64,000 nt of DNA from Bacillota bacterium. Its GTDB lineage: Bacteria; Bacillota; Bacilli; Paenibacillales; Paenibacillaceae. The stretch covers positions 1 to 64,000 of the forward strand of contig JAEWAQ010000065.1 in assembly GCA_023391635.1 (NCBI GenBank), read 5' to 3'. Below are positions 41,540 to 49,403 of this stretch, one piece after another. The first letter of the stretch is position 1. Each line of letters opens with the position of its first letter. Made by a program: the position numbers and the translations under genes. Below the pieces are notes generated by a model that was given only the letters and a program-made list of their open reading frames with translations, was not told the origin of the DNA and did not search any database.

Positions 41540-42799
41540 TTATTTGCGAACCAATCCTAAAATATCGTTATAGGTCACGACCACCATGAGCAGCATCAGC
41601 ATGGCGAATCCGATAAAATGCACCATGCTCTCGCGATTCGGATCGACCGGCCGGCCCCGCACCGCTTCCAGCCCCAGGAATAGCAGCCTGCTTCCGTCAA
41701 GAGCCGGGATCGGCAGCAGGTTGAAGATGCCCAAATAGAGACTGAGCACGGCGGCCCACCTTGTCAAATACGGCAAGCCTTGTTTGGCGATATCCATTGT
41801 GATCTTCGTCGTGCCGACAACCCCGCTCATGTCCTTCAACCCGATTTCTCCAAAGACGATCTTGCGGAAACCGTCGAAGATGACGCGCGTCCAGTCGACC
41901 ATCGCCGCGCCGGATAATCCGACGATCTCGCCGATGCCGGGATGGCGGAGCTCTGGGCCGGGATAGATGCCGACTTTGCCGTCCGCTCCCGGTGTAACGG
42001 TCAACTCCTCTTCGGAACCGCCGCGCTGGACGATCCATTTCATCGGCTTTCCCGCCGCGCCGCCGATCAATTCAATGAACGTATCGATATCGCCGCCGAT
42101 CGTCTGTCCGTCGACACTGACGACCCAATCGCCTTTCTCAAGCCCGGCTTCCGCTGCCGGGGAAGGCGTGATAACGCCGTTGATCATCACCTTCGTCGGG
42201 TGTTCCACGACGACGCCGGACAGTCCGATCGCGACGCCGAACAAGACGAAGGCGAGTACGAAATTCATGACAGGCCCGGCCACGATGGCGATTGCCCGCT
42301 TGCCGACAGGCTTGCTGCCGAATTGCCGATCGATCGGCGCGATTTGCGTCTCGCGTCCCCTGGCCAGGATGAGCGCCTGCGGGTGAACGGCAAGCCGCTG
42401 GATATCCCCGTCGACATCGAGCCCGATATGCAGGTCCCGCTCCAGGTCGATCGTCTTCACTTCGCCTCGCAGTACGTCCGCGCGCTCATCCAATCGATCC
42501 AAATAAATGCGCGTCACCTGATCGTCCTTGATCCGCACCGCCAATGTCTGGCCCGGCTGTATCTCGACGACTTCGGGATCTTCCCCCGCCATGCGCACGA
42601 ACCCGCCGATCGGGAGCAATCGGATCGTAAAGCGAGTTTCCCCGCGCTTCACCGAGAACAGCTTCGGGCCGAATCCGATCGCGAATTCGCGTACCAGGAT
42701 GCCTGCCCGGCGGGCGAAATAATAATGTCCCCATTCGTGTAGGGATACGAGTAAGAAAAACATCAGAACGGTCGCAAGCACTTGCTGTATCGTTTGCAT
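41540..42799 (-). CDS. rseP: Site-2 intramembrane zinc protease RseP
   Basis: 419 residues from the ATG at 42799. HEWGH (21-25) in the first membrane segment provides zinc ligands and the catalytic Glu; the third ligand is in LLPIPALDGSR near residue 368. A PDZ domain lies between (VITPSPAAEAGLEKGDWVVSVDGQTI). RseP/RasP cleaves anti-sigma factors and signal-peptide remnants within the membrane. The residue 85-160 stretch is a loop insertion typical of Paenibacillaceae relatives. Between dxr and proS, as in B. subtilis. Confidence 0.96.
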   Translation of the reverse strand: MQTIQQVLATVLMFFLLVSLHEWGHYYFARRAGILVREFAIGFGPKLFSVKRGETRFTIRLLPIGGFVRMAGEDPEVVEIQPGQTLAVRIKDDQVTRIYLDRLDERADVLRGEVKTIDLERDLHIGLDVDGDIQRLAVHPQALILARGRETQIAPIDRQFGSKPVGKRAIAIVAGPVMNFVLAFVLFGVAIGLSGVVVEHPTKVMINGVITPSPAAEAGLEKGDWVVSVDGQTIGGDIDTFIELIGGAAGKPMKWIVQRGGSEEELTVTPGADGKVGIYPGPELRHPGIGEIVGLSGAAMVDWTRVIFDGFRKIVFGEIGLKDMSGVVGTTKITMDIAKQGLPYLTRWAAVLSLYLGIFNLLPIPALDGSRLLFLGLEAVRGRPVDPNRESMVHFIGFAMLMLLMVVVTYNDILGLVRK

Positions 42800-42922
42800 T
42801 CCAATCCACTCCAGTCGCCGCAAACGGCTGTCCTTAGATTAACATTATTCTCCGTGTCGACACAAGAGAATACGGACAGAGTACAGCTGGCGGCTTCGCG
42901 GCATCCAAGGATCAACGGTTTG

Positions 42923-44068
42923 TTACCTGCGCAGCATTGTTGCAGCCTCTCTCGCCCAGCGATCGATTTCGCCAATCGCATTGAGGTCGGGCAACGGCTC
43001 CGGCACATGTCGGCTAAGCACGTCCTCGATGATCCCTTCAATATCGAGAAAGGCGATTTCGCCCCGCAGGAATCGGGAGACGGCCACTTCATTCGCAGCG
43101 TTGTATACGGTCGTTGCCGTTCCGCCCGCCTGCCCTGCCTCGTAGGCCAGCCGCATGCAAGGATACCGCTGCATGTCCATCGGGCGGAAGTGCAGGGAGC
43201 CGTGCTTCAGTAAATCCAGCGGCGCTGCCGGCGAAGGCCGGCGCGTCGGATAGGTCAGCGCGTATTGGATGGGCACGCGCATATCCGGATTGCCGAGCTG
43301 CGCGATGACGCTCGTATCTTCATATTCGACCATGGAGTGAATAATGCTCTCGGGATGAATGACGACATCGATGCGGTCATACGGCATATCGAACAGCCAT
43401 CTGGCTTCGATAAGTTCCAGCCCTTTGTTGGCCATCGTGGCGGAATCGATCGTCACCTTCGCACCCATGCTCCAATTCGGGTGCTTCAGCGCCGCTTCGA
43501 CGGACACGCCGGCCAATTCCTCGCGCGCCAAGTCGCGGAAGCTCCCACCCGACGCAGTCAGGATGAGCCGTTTGACCGCCTTTCGATCTTCTCCGTTCAG
43601 GCATTGGAACAACGCCGAATGCTCGCTGTCCACCGGCATCAGCGGCACGCCGCGCGCGGCTGCGCGCGCAGTCACCAGGTGGCCGGCCGTCACGAGCGTC
43701 TCCTTGTTCGCGAGTCCGATAGCTGCGCCGGCATCGATCGCAGCCAGCGTGGAAGCGAGGCCTAGGCTGCCGACCAATGCGCATACGACGAATTCGGCGC
43801 CCGAGCGGGCAGCAATTTCGATTAATCCTTCTTCTCCATAAACGACGCGAATGCCCGCGGGCAGTTGTCCGCGAATCCGCTCCGCCAAATGACGGTCTGC
43901 CACGGACACGAGCTGCGGCCGGAACCGCACCGCCTGTTCGACCAGCAGATCGACATTGCGTCCTGCCGCCAGGCCCACGACTTCATAGCTTTGCGGCTCG
44001 CGCGAAATGACGTCGAGCGTCTGCGTGCCAATAGAGCCCGTGCTGCCGAGTACGGCAACTTTCTTCAT
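42923..44068 (-). CDS. dxr: 1-deoxy-D-xylulose-5-phosphate reductoisomerase
   Basis: 381 residues from the ATG at 44068 with AAGGGAGAG upstream; the longer frame reads through a palindrome. Second step of the MEP isoprenoid pathway, making MEP from DXP with NADPH. NADPH motif VAVLGSTGSIGTQTLDVI, LANKETLVTAG, PVDSEHSALFQCL, ILTASGGSFR and the C-terminal helical domain (NAANEVAVSRFL). It feeds undecaprenyl-phosphate synthesis by UppS in the same operon. Confidence 0.98.
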   Translation of the reverse strand: MKKVAVLGSTGSIGTQTLDVISREPQSYEVVGLAAGRNVDLLVEQAVRFRPQLVSVADRHLAERIRGQLPAGIRVVYGEEGLIEIAARSGAEFVVCALVGSLGLASTLAAIDAGAAIGLANKETLVTAGHLVTARAAARGVPLMPVDSEHSALFQCLNGEDRKAVKRLILTASGGSFRDLAREELAGVSVEAALKHPNWSMGAKVTIDSATMANKGLELIEARWLFDMPYDRIDVVIHPESIIHSMVEYEDTSVIAQLGNPDMRVPIQYALTYPTRRPSPAAPLDLLKHGSLHFRPMDMQRYPCMRLAYEAGQAGGTATTVYNAANEVAVSRFLRGEIAFLDIEGIIEDVLSRHVPEPLPDLNAIGEIDRWAREAATMLRR

Positions 44069-44089
44069 TCGGTATGCCTCTCCCTTCTG

Positions 44090-44122
44090 TAAGTGAGAGT
44101 TTGCGGAGCAAACTCTCACTTA
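44090..44122. repeat. Dispersed palindrome, copy C (longest, 15-bp perfect arms)
   Basis: Arms 44090-44104 and 44108-44122 are perfectly complementary around a GGA loop. The core is identical to copies A and B. The cdsA stop codon is at the edge of the stem, and the dxr start lies 22 bp beyond. Confidence 0.95.
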
Positions 44123-44911
44123 TCCGATCAGCCCGAGCAGGTGCAGCACCGGGAAGACGATCAGCCAGCTGTCGGTGCGGTCCAGAATGCCGCCATGCCC
44201 CGGAAGCAGCTGCCCGGAATCCTTCACCCCGCGGAACCGCTTGTATGCCGATTGAATCAGATCGCCGAGTTGTCCGGAGACCGCAGCGACGACGCCGATG
44301 ACGACCGCCTGGCCGTAATCCAGCCACTCCGGGCGGCTCCATGCGAAGATCAGCGCGGCGATAATCGCAAGCAGCAGTCCCCCGACCGAGCCTTCGATCG
44401 TCTTGTTCGGACTGATCGCCGGCCACAGCTTCGTCCGCCCGATCGCTTTACCGACGAAATAAGCGCCGGCATCCGACGACCAGATGCAGACGAAAGCGAC
44501 TGCCGACCAGAACACGCCGTGCGCAAGCTCCCTCGTCACCAGCATGTAATGAAAGCCCGTCCCGACGTATACGGCCCCGAGGAGCAGCAGGCTTGCATGC
44601 TCCAGGTTGATCTTGTTCTTGCTGAACACGGTCGCGGACAGCAGCACGAACGAGAGGATCCAGACCGTCAATTCAAACGAGGGCAGCTCAAGCGCCCCGT
44701 CCGGCAGATGAGTCAATGTAAGCAATATAACGGCTATGTAGGCGGCAATCACGTCCCAACGCGCCGACGATTGCCCGTTCAGCTTCACGAATTCTGCAAA
44801 GCCGATGATCGCCATGGCGGTCAAGAGACCGGCATAGAACCATCCGCCGAGCCACAACAGTCCGGCGAACACGACGCCCGCGATTAAGCCGGTTACGATT
44901 CGTTGCATCAT
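44120..44911 (-). CDS. cdsA: Phosphatidate cytidylyltransferase
   Basis: 263 residues, about seven to eight membrane segments. The family signature is at SDAGAYFVGKAIGRTKLWP followed by ISPNKTIEGSVGG. It converts phosphatidic acid and CTP to CDP-diacylglycerol in the membrane, the branch point for phospholipids. It lies 4 bp after uppS, so is co-translated or closely coupled. Confidence 0.97.
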   Translation of the reverse strand: MMQRIVTGLIAGVVFAGLLWLGGWFYAGLLTAMAIIGFAEFVKLNGQSSARWDVIAAYIAVILLTLTHLPDGALELPSFELTVWILSFVLLSATVFSKNKINLEHASLLLLGAVYVGTGFHYMLVTRELAHGVFWSAVAFVCIWSSDAGAYFVGKAIGRTKLWPAISPNKTIEGSVGGLLLAIIAALIFAWSRPEWLDYGQAVVIGVVAAVSGQLGDLIQSAYKRFRGVKDSGQLLPGHGGILDRTDSWLIVFPVLHLLGLIG

Positions 44912-44915
44912 CGGA

Positions 44916-45731
44916 TTACAACCCTCCGTATCGGCGCGCGCGCCTCTGATATTCCCGGATAGCTTCGAACAGATGGCGCTCGGTAAATTCCGGCCAGTAT
45001 ACGTCGGTAAACCAGAATTCGCTGTAAGCCAACTGCCATAACATGAAGTTGCTGAGCCGAAGCTCGCCGCTCGTTCGGATGAGCAAATCCGGATCGGGCA
45101 AATCGCCGGACAGCATCTTGGCGGACAGGTCGTCTTCGGAGATCGCCTCCGGATTCAGCTTTCCGCCCGCCGCATCGAGGGCCAGACCGCGCACCGCTTC
45201 GACGATTTCCGCCCTGCTGCCGTAGTTCAGCGCAAAGTTCAAAACAAGGCCGGTATTGTCCTGCGTTCGCTTGACCGCTTCTTCGACAGCCGCCAGCGTA
45301 TGCGCCGGAAGTCCGTCCAGATGGCCCATCATCCGAACTTGCACGTTGTTCTCGATCAATTCTTCAAGCTCGATTGCCAGAAACTCCTGCGGCAGCTTCA
45401 TCAGAAAATCGACTTCGGCTTTCGGCCTTTTCCAATTTTCCGTCGAGAAAGCATACAGTGTCAGTACTTTCACGCCGACGCGGTCGGCGGCCTTGGCGAT
45501 GCGCTTGACCGCCTTCATGCCGCTGTGATGGCCTGCGATACGGGGAAGTCCGCGGGATTTGGCCCATCGGCCGTTGCCGTCCATAATTACAGCGATATGC
45601 CGGGGGATGTTGTCACCTGTAGGCAGGACATCGTCGCCGTTTCCGTCCGGGCCGGATTGCCTCGCATCGCCCGAACCGTGCGCAGACAAACGAAGTTTGC
45701 GAAACCAACCGCCGAATGAACGGCCGCTCAT
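44916..45731 (-). CDS. uppS: Undecaprenyl diphosphate synthase
   Basis: 271 residues; the start is an ATG with GAGGGGG. About 35 N-terminal residues precede the conserved domain (IPRHIAVIMDGNGRWAKSRGLPRIAGHHSGMKAV), with STENWKRPKAEVDFLM, NFALNYGSRAEI and RTSGELRLSNFMLWQLAYSEFWFTDVYWPEF. It builds the C55 lipid carrier for cell-wall synthesis. Palindrome copy D is 41 bp before its start. Confidence 0.97.
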   Translation of the reverse strand: MSGRSFGGWFRKLRLSAHGSGDARQSGPDGNGDDVLPTGDNIPRHIAVIMDGNGRWAKSRGLPRIAGHHSGMKAVKRIAKAADRVGVKVLTLYAFSTENWKRPKAEVDFLMKLPQEFLAIELEELIENNVQVRMMGHLDGLPAHTLAAVEEAVKRTQDNTGLVLNFALNYGSRAEIVEAVRGLALDAAGGKLNPEAISEDDLSAKMLSGDLPDPDLLIRTSGELRLSNFMLWQLAYSEFWFTDVYWPEFTERHLFEAIREYQRRARRYGGL

Positions 45732-45771
45732 CGTGTTTCCCCCTCAAAGGCAATAAACCCCACCTATTATA

Positions 45772-45794
45772 GGGAGTTTGCTCCGCAAACTCTC
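45772..45794. repeat. Dispersed short palindrome, copy D (loop in opposite sense)
   Basis: Same arms as the other copies on the plus strand (GGGAGTTTGC / GCAAACTCTC), but with TCC rather than GGA as the loop. It lies between frr and uppS, 41 bp upstream of the uppS start. Confidence 0.9.
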
Positions 45795-45822
45795 ACAACT
45801 CGGAGGGGCCATGGCCTGCTTG

Positions 45823-46377
45823 TTACACTTCCATGATTTCTTTCTCTTTGGCGGCCAAAATTTTGTCCACTTCCGCCACGTAGCGGTCGGTCGTCTTCTG
45901 AATCTCATCCTGGAACTTGCGCGACTCGTCTTCGGAAATCTCGTCTTTTTCTTTTCGCTTAATGTGGTCGTTCGCATCGCGGCGGATGTTGCGGATCGCA
46001 ACCTTCGCTTCTTCGCCGAACTTCTTCGTCTCTTTGGCCAATTCCTTGCGGCGTTCTTCCGTCAGCGGCGGTATGACGATACGGATGATCGAACCGTCAT
46101 TGGCCGGATTGAGTCCGAGGTCCGACTTCAGAATCGCTTTCTCGATGGCGGCCAGCGCCGACTTGTCCCACGGCTGAATGATCAGCGTACGAGAATCCGG
46201 CGTGTTGATCGACCCGAGCTGATTGATCGGGGTTGGCGTTCCGTAATAATCGGCAGATACCCTTTCCAGCATAGCCGGCGAAGCGCGTCCGGCGCGCAGC
46301 GTCGACAGATCCCGTTTCAACGCAGCCAGAGCTTTCTCCATCCGGTCTTCGGCGTCTTTCTTGATCGATTGCGGCAC
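45823..46377 (-). CDS. frr: Ribosome recycling factor
   Basis: 184 residues from a GTG at 46377 that overlaps the pyrH stop by one base (TAGTG), with AAGGGAGTG upstream. The canonical RRF sequence is clear: MEKALAALKRDLSTLRAGRASPAMLE, YYGTPTPINQLGSINTPDSRTLIIQPWDKS and VRIVIPPLTEERRKELAKETKK. It dismantles post-termination ribosomes with EF-G. Confidence 0.98.
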   Translation of the reverse strand: MPQSIKKDAEDRMEKALAALKRDLSTLRAGRASPAMLERVSADYYGTPTPINQLGSINTPDSRTLIIQPWDKSALAAIEKAILKSDLGLNPANDGSIIRIVIPPLTEERRKELAKETKKFGEEAKVAIRNIRRDANDHIKRKEKDEISEDESRKFQDEIQKTTDRYVAEVDKILAAKEKEIMEV

Positions 46378-47105
46378 TAGTCTACACTCCCTTTTACGAT
46401 CGTGCCGATCTTCTCGCCCATGACGGCACGCTTAATATTGCCTTTCTCGGTAATGGCGAACACGAGCAGCGGAATATTGTTATCCATGCATAGCGACGAT
46501 GCGGTGGAGTCCATGACGCCCAGATTTTTGTTCAATACGTCCAGATAGGTCAGTTGCTCGTATTTCTCGGCCGTCGCATCTTTGAACGGGTCTGCGCTGT
46601 ACACGCCGTCTACTTTGTTCTTCGCCATGAGGATGACCTCCGCCTCGATCTCTGCAGCGCGCAGGGCGGCCGTCGTATCCGTCGAAAAGAACGGATTGCC
46701 GGTGCCTGCCGCGAAGATCACGACGCGGCCCTTCTCCAGATGGCGGATCGCCCGGCGGCGAATGTAAGGTTCGGCGATTTGCTGCATCGCGATCGACGTT
46801 TGGACCCGTGTCGGCACTTCCATCTGCTCCAGCGCATCCTGCAGCGCAAGCGAGTTCATGACGGTCGCAAGCATTCCCATGTAGTCCGCAGTTGCCCGGT
46901 CGATTCCTTTCTGGCTGCCCGCAATGCCCCGCCAGATGTTGCCACCGCCGCAGACGATAGCGACTTCCACGCCCAGTTCGACGACTTCCTTCACTTGTTC
47001 GGCGATCGACAGAATGGTTGCGGCTTCGATGCCGTATCCGTTCGGACCCGACAGAGACTCTCCGCTCACCTTCAGCACTACCCTTTTATACACTGGACGA
47101 TTCAA
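46377..47105 (-). CDS. pyrH: UMP kinase
   Basis: 242 residues from a TTG at 47105, preferred over the GTG at 47120 because GGAGGG is 7 bp before it and the protein then begins like other PyrH (NRPVYKRVVLKVSGESL). Amino-acid-kinase fold: VAIVCGGGNIWRG, the substrate segment ADYMGMLATVMNSLALQDALE, and FAAGTGNPFFSTDTTAALRAAEIEAEVILMAKNKVDGVY. It phosphorylates UMP to UDP. Transcribed after tsf through a hairpin at 47135-47163. Confidence 0.97.
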   Translation of the reverse strand: MNRPVYKRVVLKVSGESLSGPNGYGIEAATILSIAEQVKEVVELGVEVAIVCGGGNIWRGIAGSQKGIDRATADYMGMLATVMNSLALQDALEQMEVPTRVQTSIAMQQIAEPYIRRRAIRHLEKGRVVIFAAGTGNPFFSTDTTAALRAAEIEAEVILMAKNKVDGVYSADPFKDATAEKYEQLTYLDVLNKNLGVMDSTASSLCMDNNIPLLVFAITEKGNIKRAVMGEKIGTIVKGSVD

Positions 47106-47134
47106 TGCGGTACCCTCCACCCTTGGCCTGGTTT

Positions 47135-47163
47135 GAAAAAAGCGGGAACACGACGTGTTCCCG
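47135..47163 (-). terminator. Terminator-like hairpin between tsf and pyrH
   Basis: On the minus strand CGGGAACAC (47155-47163) pairs with GTGTTCCCG (47143-47151), followed by a T-rich run ending about 47136. It is only about 18 bp after the tsf stop and could set the ratio of ribosomal to downstream expression. Confidence 0.8.
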
Positions 47164-47180
47164 AGTTTGCTTATATGGAA

Positions 47181-47831
47181 TTACAGCTTCGCCTGCGCCA
47201 TGACTTCTTCGACGAAGTTGTCCACTTTCTTCTCCAGGCCTTCGCCGAGCTCGTAACGCACGAAGCGGCGAATGGAGATCTTCTCGCCGATCGCGGAGAT
47301 CTTCTCGTTCAGAAGCGTCGTGATCGATTTGTCCGGATCCTTCACGAACGCTTGCTCCATCAGGCAGTTCTCTTCGTAATACTTGTTCATCCGACCTTCG
47401 ACCATCTTGTCGACGATCTTCTCCGGCTTGCCTTCGTTGAGCGCTTGGTTGCGGAGAATTTCCTTCTCCTTGTCGAGCTCGGTTTGCGATACTTCCTCGC
47501 GGGACAGGAATTTCGGATTCGCCGCAGCGATCTGCATCGCGATATCCTTCACGAAAGCGCGGAATTGATCGGTCTTGGCCACGAAGTCGGTCTCGCAATT
47601 GACTTCCACCAGGACGCCGATGCGTCCGCCGCCATGGATATAAGATTCCACGATGCCTTCCGTCGCTACGCGGTCGCCCTTCTTCGCGGCTGCCGCCAGG
47701 CCCTTCTCGCGAAGCAATTCGGATGCCTTGGTCAAATCGCCTGCCGCTTCCTCGAGCGCCTTTTTGCAATCGAGCATGCCGGCACCTGTTCTTTCACGAA
47801 GCGTCTTTACATCTGCTGCACTAATTGCCAT
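47181..47831 (-). CDS. tsf: Elongation factor Ts
   Basis: 216 residues, the short Gram-positive form. The N-terminal UBA-like domain and TDFVAKTD hallmark are present: VKTLRERTGAGMLDCKKALEEAAGDL, INVGYLVEVNCETDFVAKTDQFR as VLVEVNCETDFVAK here, then the C-terminal core. It exchanges GDP for GTP on EF-Tu. It follows rpsB across a hairpin terminator. Confidence 0.98.
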   Translation of the reverse strand: MAISAADVKTLRERTGAGMLDCKKALEEAAGDLTKASELLREKGLAAAAKKGDRVATEGIVESYIHGGGRIGVLVEVNCETDFVAKTDQFRAFVKDIAMQIAAANPKFLSREEVSQTELDKEKEILRNQALNEGKPEKIVDKMVEGRMNKYYEENCLMEQAFVKDPDKSITTLLNEKISAIGEKISIRRFVRYELGEGLEKKVDNFVEEVMAQAKL

Positions 47832-47896
47832 TGATATTAGCCTCCTGAATGTCGTGCTCCGAGTCCCTTGTTCGGAACCTTAGCGGAGCAGCGGTT

Positions 47897-47937
47897 TTAA
47901 AAAAAGGGCGGTGAGAAGTCTCGCTTCTGACCGCCCT
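47897..47937 (-). terminator. Terminator-like hairpin between rpsB and tsf
   Basis: On the minus strand AGGGCGGT (47930-47937) pairs with ACCGCCCT (47905-47912), with an inner AGAAG/CTTCT stem, followed by a T7-8 tract. It lies about 30 bp after the rpsB stop and looks like an attenuator, as described for rpsB-tsf in other bacteria. Confidence 0.88.
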
Positions 47938-47962
47938 CTCCTCTATTTGTTCTTTATGAGAC

Positions 47963-48661
47963 TTACGCTGTCGTTTCTTCGCCTTGGTGCGATTCCACGA
48001 TGGCATCCGCCATTTTGGAAGTGAGCAGCTTCACGGCGCGAATCGCGTCGTCATTGCCAGGAATAACGTAGTCGATCTCGTCCGGGTCGCAGTTCGTGTC
48101 GACAATGCCGACGATCGGGATGCCGAGCTTGCGGGCTTCAGCCACTGCGATGCGTTCCTTGCGCGGGTCGATGATAAACAGCGCGTCGGGCAGCTTGCGC
48201 ATATTCTTGATGCCGCCGAGGAACTTCTCGAGCCGTTCCTTCTCCTTGCGGAGAATAATGACTTCCTTCTTCGGAAGCACTTCGAACGTACCGTCCTCTT
48301 CCCACTTCTCAAGCTGGTGCAGACGATCCGTCCGCTTCTGGATGGTGGCGAAATTGGTCAGCGTACCGCCGAGCCAACGTTGGTTGATGTAATACATGCC
48401 GCAGCGTTCCGCTTCGTCTTTCACGGAATCCTGCGCTTGCTTCTTCGTGCCGACGAACAGCATCGTGCCGCCTTCTTCCGCGAGCTGACGCACAAAATTG
48501 TACGCTTCGTCGACTTTCTTGACCGTCTTCTGCAAGTCAATGATGTAAATGCCGTTCCGTTCGGTAAAGATGTACTTGTCCATCTTCGGGTTCCAACGAC
48601 GCGTCTGATGACCGAAGTGTACCCCAGCTTCGAGAAGCTGTTTCATGGAAATAACTGCCAT
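47963..48661 (-). CDS. rpsB: 30S ribosomal protein S2
   Basis: 232 residues from the ATG at 48661, with AGGAGGTG upstream; the frame's N-terminal extension has no RBS. Typical S2: MKQLLEAGVHFGHQTRRWNPKM, FIRTERNGIYIIDLQKT as IFTERNGIYIID here, VGTKKQAQDSVKDEA, NQRWLGGTLTNF and LPDALFIIDPRKERIAVAEARKLGIPIVGIVDTNCDPD. It is the first gene of the operon and has its own promoter and leader. Confidence 0.98.
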   Translation of the reverse strand: MAVISMKQLLEAGVHFGHQTRRWNPKMDKYIFTERNGIYIIDLQKTVKKVDEAYNFVRQLAEEGGTMLFVGTKKQAQDSVKDEAERCGMYYINQRWLGGTLTNFATIQKRTDRLHQLEKWEEDGTFEVLPKKEVIILRKEKERLEKFLGGIKNMRKLPDALFIIDPRKERIAVAEARKLGIPIVGIVDTNCDPDEIDYVIPGNDDAIRAVKLLTSKMADAIVESHQGEETTA

Positions 48662-48789
48662 CTTCCCAGCACCTCCTGATTGGTTTTGTAGGTGAATCTC
48701 CTCCGCCGCTCGCATCTTTCGCCAAAACTCCCCTGCGGGAAGCACCGTTGACGAAATTGAACGACGTGCGTTTTTTCACACCGTCAAAT

Positions 48790-48818
48790 AATATATCATA
48801 TCCGCTCTGCCAGCGCAA
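48790..48818 (-). promoter_or_regulatory. Promoter of rpsB operon
   Basis: On the minus strand TTGCGC (48813-48818), 17-bp spacer, TATATT (48790-48795). This gives a leader of about 120 nt before rpsB, long enough for S2 autoregulation, though no known leader RNA motif was recognised. Confidence 0.55.
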
Positions 48819-48848
48819 TGCTTATGTTGGCTGCAACCGCTGCGGCCG

Positions 48849-49403
48849 CTAGCTGTCTTTCTTGCGGGTCAATTCGGCGATGATCTCGTCATAAGTAGGT
48901 TGGCCGGTAAACGATGCGGTGCCGACCTTGATCTTCTGGCTGATCGGCCGAGCCGCTTGCGTAAAATCATCGGCGTCGTCGATGACGCCGAGCGCCTGCA
49001 GGCTTCGCGCGACCGCGATCAAGCTCATGCCTTTGTTCACGTAGAAGGCCACTACGAGGCGTTCCTGCGTTGTGCCGTCCACTGGTCCGGCCGCCGGTCC
49101 GGTTCCCGCGGGGCCGGACCCAGCCGGATCGGTACCGTCTGCGCCCGATCCGGGCGGCGGAGGCGCAGCGCCGTCGCCGGGGCTGCCGCTCCCGGGCTCG
49201 ACTGTCGGCGCTTGCGACGAAGGCGGCGGCAATTGCCGGATCGCCTCCCCGACCGCATCGTCCAACTGTTTCTGGGTGTATATTTTTCCGCCATCCGCAA
49301 TGAGAACGGGCTGCTCCATCGCGAAGTCGATCAATTGCAGCATCATCGCCCCCAGCGCGATTCCGAGTCCCAGTCCCATCCACCATTTGCGATGATTACG
49401 CAA
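48849..49403 (-). CDS. Membrane-anchored protein with MltG-like C-terminus
   Basis: 184 residues from a TTG at 49403 (GGGAGG 9 bp upstream); the frame opens earlier with another TTG. One membrane anchor (about 8-28), a Pro/Gly/Ser/Asp-rich linker (about 60-110) and a small domain ending with LVVAFYVNKGMSLIAVARSLQALGVIDDADDF and ASFTGQPTYDEIIAELTR. This resembles the LysM-like subdomain of the endolytic transglycosylase MltG, without its catalytic domain. Last gene of the flagellar cluster; a role in flagella is not shown. It overlaps the 3' end of the upstream gene by 8 bp. Confidence 0.75.
   Translation of the reverse strand: MRNHRKWWMGLGLGIALGAMMLQLIDFAMEQPVLIADGGKIYTQKQLDDAVGEAIRQLPPPSSQAPTVEPGSGSPGDGAAPPPPGSGADGTDPAGSGPAGTGPAAGPVDGTTQERLVVAFYVNKGMSLIAVARSLQALGVIDDADDFTQAARPISQKIKVGTASFTGQPTYDEIIAELTRKKDS

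Noticed and set aside
48662..48789. Known rpsB leader RNA motif
   Set aside because: The leader is about 120 nt but I could not recognise a described S2-binding structure.
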